From Opisthorchis felineus (Eukaryota; Platyhelminthes; Trematoda; Opisthorchiida; Opisthorchiidae), in contig SJOL01000554.1 in the NCBI GenBank assembly GCA_004794785.1, positions 213,422 through 277,421 of the forward strand: 64,000 nucleotides of DNA, written 5' to 3'. Of this stretch, positions 58,901-64,000 are shown piece after piece; position 1 is the first letter of the stretch, and each line of letters starts with the position of its first letter. The notes beneath the pieces are model-generated. The model saw only the letters and a program-made list of their open reading frames with translations. It did not search any database and was not told where the DNA came from. The translations under genes and the position numbers were made by a program.

Positions 58901-61841
58901 AGCATTAGTGTGAGACTCTTCAGCCCTGGCGGCGTGGATTTCACGGAGTTGTTACCTTGCTTTATGGGGAAATGTTGGGCTTGGTCCCCTGAGGATGCGT
59001 TCAGCAAGGACAATCTGAACCAGACAGTTCAGAAGATGGGGCTTGGGTGGTGACCTCGCCAAATCATAGCCTAGAATTTCCGTTCGAGCCAAGGTTGGTC
59101 GTCACAGCTGAAAGACTTGATGTCCAACTGCACGTATCTTGAGCGAATAGGTTAATGGTTATATGAACTTGCCGCAGCCTGCTGCTTATTGTCGATTCCA
59201 GTTTGGTACAACCCCTTTAAAACGGGCCACCCCGAATAATCGCATCGGGACAAGAGGAGCCCAATCAGACAAAGAAAAGAGAGTTGGTAGTGTAAGACTC
59301 GGGAATCTGAAAATGGAGATTTCCCCCAGTAAGTCAAGCCAATCTATGCTGAAAAGACCTGTACAGCTGTTGTTGAGAATCGTCAATAGAGCGCATCTCC
59401 GGTAGGGAGTCTCGAACCCACGACCACCCCGGCTAGTAGTTTGAACACTTGACCGCTCGTCCAGCTGATCGGCAGTGTGATTAACTTGCACTTGAACAGA
59501 ATATGGCGCCATTCGTTCGTCAATTATGGGATCCCCATCACGTGTTGACTGGCTCCTCCAGTGATGACTTCTCAGATGCAAGATAGATAACCTACATCGT
59601 TAGTCAAAGGCAAGTATGTGACATCTGACTCGGTTACCTCAAATGGGAGTCGAAGCAGACAGATACCGGGTACAGCACCGGGATCTCAAACTTCGACTTG
59701 CTGAGCCGTGCTACCGTGGATTACTTCCGGCGCCCTTCTTTTCGTCTGCATCGTTCCACTCTAGACGACCGGAATTCCAGATTCTGCTACAAGTTAAACC
59801 AATGTCAGTGACTACAGGAACGACACCAACACTTGGTGCCGTGTCTGTTGGAACACCCGTCCACGAGATTCCATATTTTCGTCTGGATTAGGTGCACTGG
59901 AGCTCCTATTCGTTTCCATCCTGCAAGTGATGTCGGCATGCGTTAAAGAGCCGTCCCACCTTTCTTGGTACCTACACGCAAGGCAATTCTCAGAAATCTC
60001 CACTGGGATTCGAATCCGCGGCCTTCCGGACGGAAGCTAGACACCATAACGTCCGACCATTAATCGCTCACGGTTAGACGGGATTTAGCATCATCATACT
60101 TCAACCACGATGTTAACTGATTTCTACAAAGATGACTTTTCAGAAGGAAACCCAAAGCAACTTGTGGGGTTCTTTCTTTTGTTCTGAGCAGACCACATAT
60201 TATGTAAGTAGTGAGAATCCCAGACTAGTCGCCACCGTTCAACTCACTTTCGTCTGAGTGACACAAGAGCAAGTTGTGAATAGTGCTCGATGGTTACTGT
60301 GTCTCCAAACTGTAAACTGTCCCGGTCGGATGAACAAACTAAACAGTTACTTGTCAGACAAACCTGTGAAGGCATTGTGTGCATCACCAGTCAGAAACAC
60401 TTCGCCAGACAAACCCGAACTGAAACTCAGAAAAAAACGACTACCAATGATTCGTGCGTGTGATAGACCCTATGGGAAAAACTCGAACACTCACCTTACG
60501 ATCACAGTTGATGATACCTGAGTTGGACTCGGTCGCCCCGTACAGTTCGCCAATCTGCGGGACCTGGAATCGTTTCTGGAATTCAAGCCAAGTCTCTCGG
60601 CGCAAACCATTTCCGAAAGCCAGTCGGACATTGTGTTTCGTGTCAGACGGTTTGGGTGGTTGGGCGACCAGGTAGCGGCAAGTTTCACCAATGTATTGGA
60701 CGACCTAAAGCGAGAATAGCGCGGATTTATTCAACGTGCAACGGATAAAGATATCGCAAATGGGTACAAGAAGAATGGAGGGAGAAACGGCGTCATTCGT
60801 TAACAACAAACCGTCAAAGGTAGACAAGATAACAGAGAATTTGCCCAACAGCTGATAAATGATGGATGATTGATGACTCGATTAGCCCGCGTAAATTAGT
60901 ACATTCCGTTCATTCGGATTCATGCTGGGAAAAACCTTTCGATCTAAACTACAGCTTCATGATCCAGCCGTGTGACTGTAGTCTCAAAAGGGGAGACAGA
61001 GGTGGAAATTAAACAGTCTAGTACAATTCGGTTCACCTCAAAAGCTGCTCGACATCGTTTTGTCATCCCACAGTTCACCAACACTCAGTTATTTCGCTGC
61101 GATCCTTATTGAGCGATAGCAATGGGTGTCAGAGCACCCTAAAATACTTCCGCAGTTGAAATTGACGACAGAAGTTAACACGGATAAGAAAAGCTACCAT
61201 ATAGACGACCTTATTGGCGATCTTATGAGAGAGCAATGACGGTTGGTCACTCAATCATAGATAACACAGAAGCACCATTATTGGTGTATTGTAGCGTCTT
61301 AAACCCGTAGCTTTAGACCGCATGAAGCTATTGGAAATGCCAAGTTTTCGCTCACAAATAGGATGTAACGAGTCGGTGTTTGGCGGTTCCGACCACCGCT
61401 GCGTCAATGAACGAATACACCTAAACAACCTAGCAATCTACAAACCAAATGTGGATTAGCTGAGGGAAAACACGCTGAACATGTTTCTCGTAGCATGTTA
61501 TCAGTAGCATATGCTGTTACACCGGAACAGTACGTCGCCAGATTGACAGATGGATGAGTGTAAGAATATGGATGAGGCAAGTGAACGCAGACCAAGTGAG
61601 AATCAGATAAGCTCACCGTACACCTGTACTTGATACAGTCATCCCAGAACTGGCTAGCTGAAAACTTTGATCGGATAACCAGGGGTGTTCCACGAATAAG
61701 CATTTGTCCAGCCCCAACAATGCCAGCCAACGTGTGATACAATGGAAGCGCAGTGTACAAAATATCTGACTTGTAGATACCGAAGGAATACCGCACGCCT
61801 GCAACCATGAAGATGTAGCGAGGGGTGGTGATAATGGCGGC
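49770..61841 (-). CDS. SLC27A: SLC27A/FATP-family fatty acid transporter / very-long-chain acyl-CoA synthetase, C-terminal 397 residues in five exons
   Basis: Exons, in transcript order on the minus strand, are 61841-61617, 60704-60495, 57649-57382, 56038-55706 and 49927-49770. All four introns are GT-AG and the phases join without a break, giving 1194 nt including the TAA stop. Visible residues include LPLYH (about 32-36), FSASQFWDD (60-68), GNGLR (106-110), YGATES (130-135) and the family signature [14 protein letters not shown] (250-263). Known for the family: these integral ER or plasma-membrane proteins activate long and very long chain fatty acids with ATP and CoA, coupling uptake to acyl-CoA formation. 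Flukes depend on host lipids, so a role in fatty acid acquisition is plausible (inference). The N-terminal membrane segment and the SGTTG P-loop exon are missing: the first recognised exon opens at an acceptor, so earlier exons probably lie beyond 64000. No frameshift or internal stop is seen, so this is an active gene. The exact paralogue (FATP1 or FATP4-like) is not decided. Confidence 0.96.
50140..50215 (-). repeat. hammerhead repeat family: inverted tail fragment in SLC27A intron
   Basis: TAAACGAGAGATTGAAATGG and the following GCAAATGAGTG-like end are the reverse complement of the family tail. No ribozyme core is included. Confidence 0.55.
50813..51345 (+). repeat. dispersed ~0.5-kb repeat, copy 2, in the last SLC27A intron
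   Basis: Uninterrupted counterpart of the 22838 repeat. Its intact CTTTCGAACCC site at 51268 shows the empty target of the LINE insertion in copy 1. The frame at 50847-51050 matches copy 1's frame, sharing [22 protein letters not shown] sequence. Confidence 0.8.
52738..52903 (-). mobile_element. SINE-2 copy, left arm of an inverted pair, SLC27A intron
   Basis: GAAGCCAATCTATACTGAAA to TCACGAGCGGCC on the + strand is the reverse complement of the SINE-2 3' part and core. The B box is lost. Confidence 0.72.
52904..53000 (+). mobile_element. SINE-2 3' fragment, right arm of an inverted pair
   Basis: GTGATTCCGAATAAGG, TTTTCAGTATAGATTAG and CTTCAAAATTCCCAAC match the SINE-2 3' portion only. Confidence 0.66.
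53345..53800 (+). repeat. hammerhead repeat family: tail-to-head unit split by SINE-1, in SLC27A intron
   Basis: Tail part 53345-53401, SINE-1, then the remaining tail (53597-53690) and head (53697-53800). The minus-strand hammerhead is decayed (CUGCUGA). The tail-to-head order matches the 47 kb copy, so this was also a tandem junction. Confidence 0.8.
53402..53587 (-). mobile_element. SINE-1 (tRNA-derived) inserted in a hammerhead repeat
   Basis: Full tRNA-like head (minus strand) with A box and B box GGTTCGAACC. It is flanked by the 9-nt direct repeat TCAACGGAA at 53393 and 53588. The 3' end runs into a T tract on its own strand. It interrupts the hammerhead unit, so it is the younger insertion. 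Confidence 0.9.
53881..54065 (+). mobile_element. SINE-1 with perfect 12-nt target-site duplication
   Basis: tRNA-like head GAGATGGCTCAGTG with B box GGTTCGAACCC, then the body AGGCTTGGGCAACCTGGC and a terminal T run. TTTTGGGAAGTG is repeated perfectly at 53869-53880 and 54066-54077. It lies in the last SLC27A intron, opposite to the gene. This looks like one of the younger copies. Confidence 0.92.
55706..56038 (-). CDS. SLC27A: SLC27A exon (visible residues 235-345), FATP signature
   Basis: 333 nt with two leading bases and one trailing base, so the phases match both neighbours. Acceptor CTTATAG and donor GTGAGT. It carries the ATP-binding aspartate region [20 protein letters not shown], then [17 protein letters not shown] and [12 protein letters not shown], all hallmarks of the C-terminal adenylate-forming subdomain. 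The shorter minus-strand reading frame at 55620-55940 covers only part of this exon and runs past its donor. Confidence 0.96.
56567..56753 (+). mobile_element. SINE-1 with 8-nt target-site duplication
   Basis: Best tRNA-like head of the family: GATAGCTCAGTGGTTAGAGC (A box region) and GGTTCGAACCC (B box), tail of eight Ts. CCAAGACC is duplicated at 56559 and 56754. It lies in the third visible SLC27A intron. Confidence 0.92.
57382..57649 (-). CDS. SLC27A: SLC27A exon (visible residues 146-235, first base of last codon)
   Basis: 268 nt from acceptor CTGCTAG to donor GTAAGT. It starts in phase 0 with LGAIGF and ends after the first base of a glycine codon. The segment [18 protein letters not shown] and the following FYDGYVN and FRPGDAWF align with the FATP region between YGATE and the GDTFRW signature. 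Confidence 0.94.
58544..58663 (+). mobile_element. SINE-1, internally deleted, ATT-type tail
   Basis: GACCGGAAGGTCCGTGGTTC and the CTGTCTAGGCTTGGG body are present, but the head and the middle are deleted. It ends in ATTATTATTA rather than a T run. Confidence 0.78.
59325..59583 (-). mobile_element. SINE-2 copy in SLC27A intron
   Basis: Nearly complete minus-strand copy: GAAGTCATCACTGGAGGAGC 5' part, TGGCGCCATATTC, B box GGTTCGAG-like region and the CAGGTCTTTTCAGC 3' part. Confidence 0.82.
60495..60704 (-). CDS. SLC27A: SLC27A exon (visible residues 76-145)
   Basis: 70 codons in phase 0, bounded by acceptor CTTTAG and donor GTGAGT. It encodes [12 protein letters not shown], then GNGLR and [15 protein letters not shown] is the conserved adenylate-binding motif of the acyl-CoA synthetase superfamily. 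The family's usual cysteine after YGATE (YGATECN) is serine here (YGATESN), a small departure from vertebrate members. Confidence 0.95.
61617..61841 (-). CDS. SLC27A: SLC27A exon (visible residues 1-75)
   Basis: 75 codons in phase 0, bounded by acceptor TTTTCACAG and donor GTGAGC. It begins AAIITT, the stretch that in FATPs directly follows the AMP-binding TSGTTGxPK loop, so the previous exon must end with that loop. It contains LPLYH and the [16 protein letters not shown] block shared by all FATP/ACSVL proteins. Confidence 0.95.
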
Positions 61842-63929
61842 CTGTGAAAAGAAGAACGGAGGGGGGTGGAACGTGACAAAATCTGAAGGAGAAATTCAGA
61901 AAGTCGTAGAAAAGGCTGCAGATATCACGTGGTGCGAACGGTAGGGATGTGCAATGCATCACACTGCCTCAGCCCGGTGGAATTGGCATTAACATATGCA
62001 ATCAGAATATCGCAAGGATTCATCAGTGAACAAAACTGTGTCAAATGGGACCACTGTGCGAATTGTACAGGGTCTATACAGATTTAAAATGCCAGGAAAC
62101 ACAATAGCCACAATTTAAGGAACCCAAGGAGAGGTACGTGTCCAACACAGTTGATCGACAAAAGACATTTTTCACGCCACCATCCCCACAACACACATTC
62201 CCTGAATAGCATCACATTAGTTCCAGAATACTGAAGTTAACGAACCCACTAAAGATGCTCCTCTCTGGCGAGGCCACTCTGAGGAGAACACATTTGGCCG
62301 GTCTTCCAGGTGCCCCTCTATTTGGGAATCGCGCGATCGTTTCTCCGCTGGCTGGTTCAAGAGGTCCATGATGGGGAGGAAAGGAAGACAACAAACAACC
62401 AGTCCCATCCAGATGGTGAAGGTATCTCCACCATACCGAAAAATATCAACTAGGTCTGAACGGCAGCCATTCTTATCGACAATGAAACCCAGATATATTG
62501 CGAAATCAAAGACAGTTGAAATCCGAAAGTCCGAATGCTTTGGAGGACAACACACAGCATGTGGATGCAGAAGCTTCCACTCAACTGAAATCCAACTGAA
62601 TGTGTGGCTCAGAGGTCACCAGTGATAGATTTCAGTTACAACGATAATCAAGATATCGAAATATTTTGCTTCTCGTGACACTTGATCAGACGGGTTGTCC
62701 ACAATTTTCGGAGAGTGAAACAGTCACGTGAAAGAATCAGCCACATCCGATTGTTTCCTTAGTTTGAAAAGCTTCACCAATTCCGCTGCACACAAACTTG
62801 TGATCGGCAAATTTGGAAGCTGTAGCTTATCGATCCAGTTGGATAGATACCCAACAGGTTCAGTTCATGCGTGGGCCAAATGAAACACCAACAACCCCCC
62901 TGAAAACGGAGTTTTTTTGGTTGCCTACCATGCCAGTCTTCCGTTACATCAACAATTTTGCGGTCTAGACTGAAAAGGAGTAAAGATTTACCGGCGCTTA
63001 AAAGCCACACAAAAATGAGACCCCTATTGGGGAAATTCGCCCCGTCTGATTTAATCCACTACTGCACGTAAATTGGGGTTTTTGTTTCGTTTTGCATAGC
63101 GCCATAACCGGGGAAGTGTGAATTTAACGATAATAACCATAGTAGAGCCAACGAAAGTAACAGCGCGATTGATAAACTATTGGTTCCAAGTGAACACCAC
63201 CAAGCTGAAATAGTCTGCCCATCCATGTGTTTGCCCTGATAAGGACTTTTCCTCTTAAGACAGCTGTAAATACTGCAAAAGCCTGTGTGGCCTTAGTTGA
63301 TCAAGTACCCTCCTAAGCGTGGCTTTAACAGGCATCGTGCAACCAACCGATTGCAGTGCAAGTTTGCCAACAAAACGTGGTGCACAATTTCGTGTGGGCG
63401 CAACCAAACTCTGATTGGGAGCCGCTATTGTGCCGCTGCACTCACAGGTGACTAGGAAAAGTGTACCAAGGCCGCGAGAGCCCGCCAGTTTCAATTCCTG
63501 ACCATGCCATTGGTTGGTTTGTATTCAAGGAGGCGAGTAGATATGATTATGACACCAGACGCAGTGTCGCCCGTTGCCTCTGCGTAAAACATGCTTCCAA
63601 CGGGCTTTAAGATTTGTATCAAACGGAGCAAACGTGGCGGTACTTCTGGGTTACAATTGTTCCTGGGTCACTGGCTTATATTGACTATTCTGGTTGACAT
63701 GCTGCTGTGGCGATGAGTTCTTTGGTTTCCAAGTCGATTGGACATTGTGCATCGGCTCCTATATGGACCCACTACTATCAGTCTGTCCGGAAGTGTGGCT
63801 ACAAAAGACTATCGGAACGATGTTGTTACGACGCCGTGGATGGAGTTGAATAATGGTCACTGTACCACAGTTACACTATTTTCCTGATGTAGCACGCTAC
63901 TAAATAAAAATATACACGCCCAGTTGTAA
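61842..63929. other. upstream SLC27A intron or flank, no exon recognised
   Basis: The P-loop exon expected upstream was looked for on the minus strand and not found. Frames at 62217-62555 and 63255-63494 do not match the FATP N-terminus. The sequence is probably intronic. Confidence 0.55.
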
Positions 63930-64000
63930 AAACCTTTTGGTGGATAGCTGGCATCCTACCCAAGGGAAGCACGAGGGATGAGGTACTGCCAAGTTGCCCA
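63930..64000 (-). mobile_element. SINE-1, cut by the window edge
   Basis: The 3' portion of SINE-1 on the minus strand (GGCATCCTACCCAAGGGAAG, AGCACGAGGG...). The tRNA-like head should lie beyond 64000. Confidence 0.8.

Noticed and set aside
62217..62555. 112-codon minus-strand frame upstream of SLC27A, considered as an N-terminal exon
   Set aside because: No match to the FATP N-terminus and no convincing splice borders.
63255..63494. Minus-strand frame with SGTIAAP, considered as the missing SLC27A P-loop exon
   Set aside because: Lacks the YTSGTTGxPK order and does not end in the lysine needed to join the AAIITT exon.

Overview
The window looks like repeat-rich nuclear DNA of a digenean trematode, a fluke of the opisthorchiid/fasciolid/paragonimid type (inference). 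The evidence is intron-containing genes with GT-AG splice sites, several tRNA-derived SINE families, Penelope-like elements, non-LTR retrotransposon fragments, and an estimated GC content in the low forties. There is no bacterial gene organisation, no operon and no CRISPR array. The species cannot be named from the sequence alone.  Genes. One cellular gene is well supported: the C-terminal 397 residues of a long-chain fatty acid transport protein / very-long-chain acyl-CoA synthetase (SLC27A/FATP family). It lies on the minus strand in five exons between 61841 and 49770, with a candidate poly(A) signal at 49156-49161. Its N-terminal half, including the SGTTG AMP-binding loop, is not in the window or was not recognised. 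A second cellular homology is a + strand exon or fragment at 27424-27894 that encodes the N-terminus of an ATAD1/Msp1-like AAA ATPase. It stops without the AAA core and is followed by a small retro-insertion.  Mobile DNA. The rest is mostly layered, decayed repeats. (1) A short repeat family of about 0.3 kb carries a type I hammerhead ribozyme motif with a very short palindromic stem III. At least ten copies or fragments occur, in tandem and in head-to-head inverted arrangement. (2) Two Penelope-like elements with RT and GIY-YIG remnants lie at about 4780-5985 (minus) and 44240-45330 (plus); the second directly abuts a copy of the hammerhead family. (3) A restriction-like-endonuclease (R2-like) LINE remnant lies at about 7047-8035 (minus). 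(4) Two LINE C-terminal fragments lie at about 23306-24180, one of them nested with target-site duplications. (5) Three tRNA-related SINE families (called here SINE-1, SINE-2 and SINE-3) have many copies, several with target-site duplications. (6) A dispersed repeat of about 0.5 kb occurs twice, at 22838 and 50813.  Layout. 1-27 kb: intergenic repeats, Penelope, R2-like and LINE remnants. 27.4-28.0 kb: ATAD1-like fragment. 28-49 kb: intergenic, with hammerhead repeats, SINEs and the second Penelope copy. 49.1-61.9 kb: SLC27A gene, whose introns hold SINEs and other repeats. 62-64 kb: no recognised exon, ending in a SINE cut by the window edge.  How they relate. The Penelope elements could supply the reverse transcriptase that spreads the hammerhead repeats, and the LINEs could mobilise the SINEs. 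Both links are inference from known families. Nested insertions give a relative order: SINE-1 is younger than one hammerhead repeat and one Penelope copy, and a LINE is younger than the 22.8 kb dispersed repeat.
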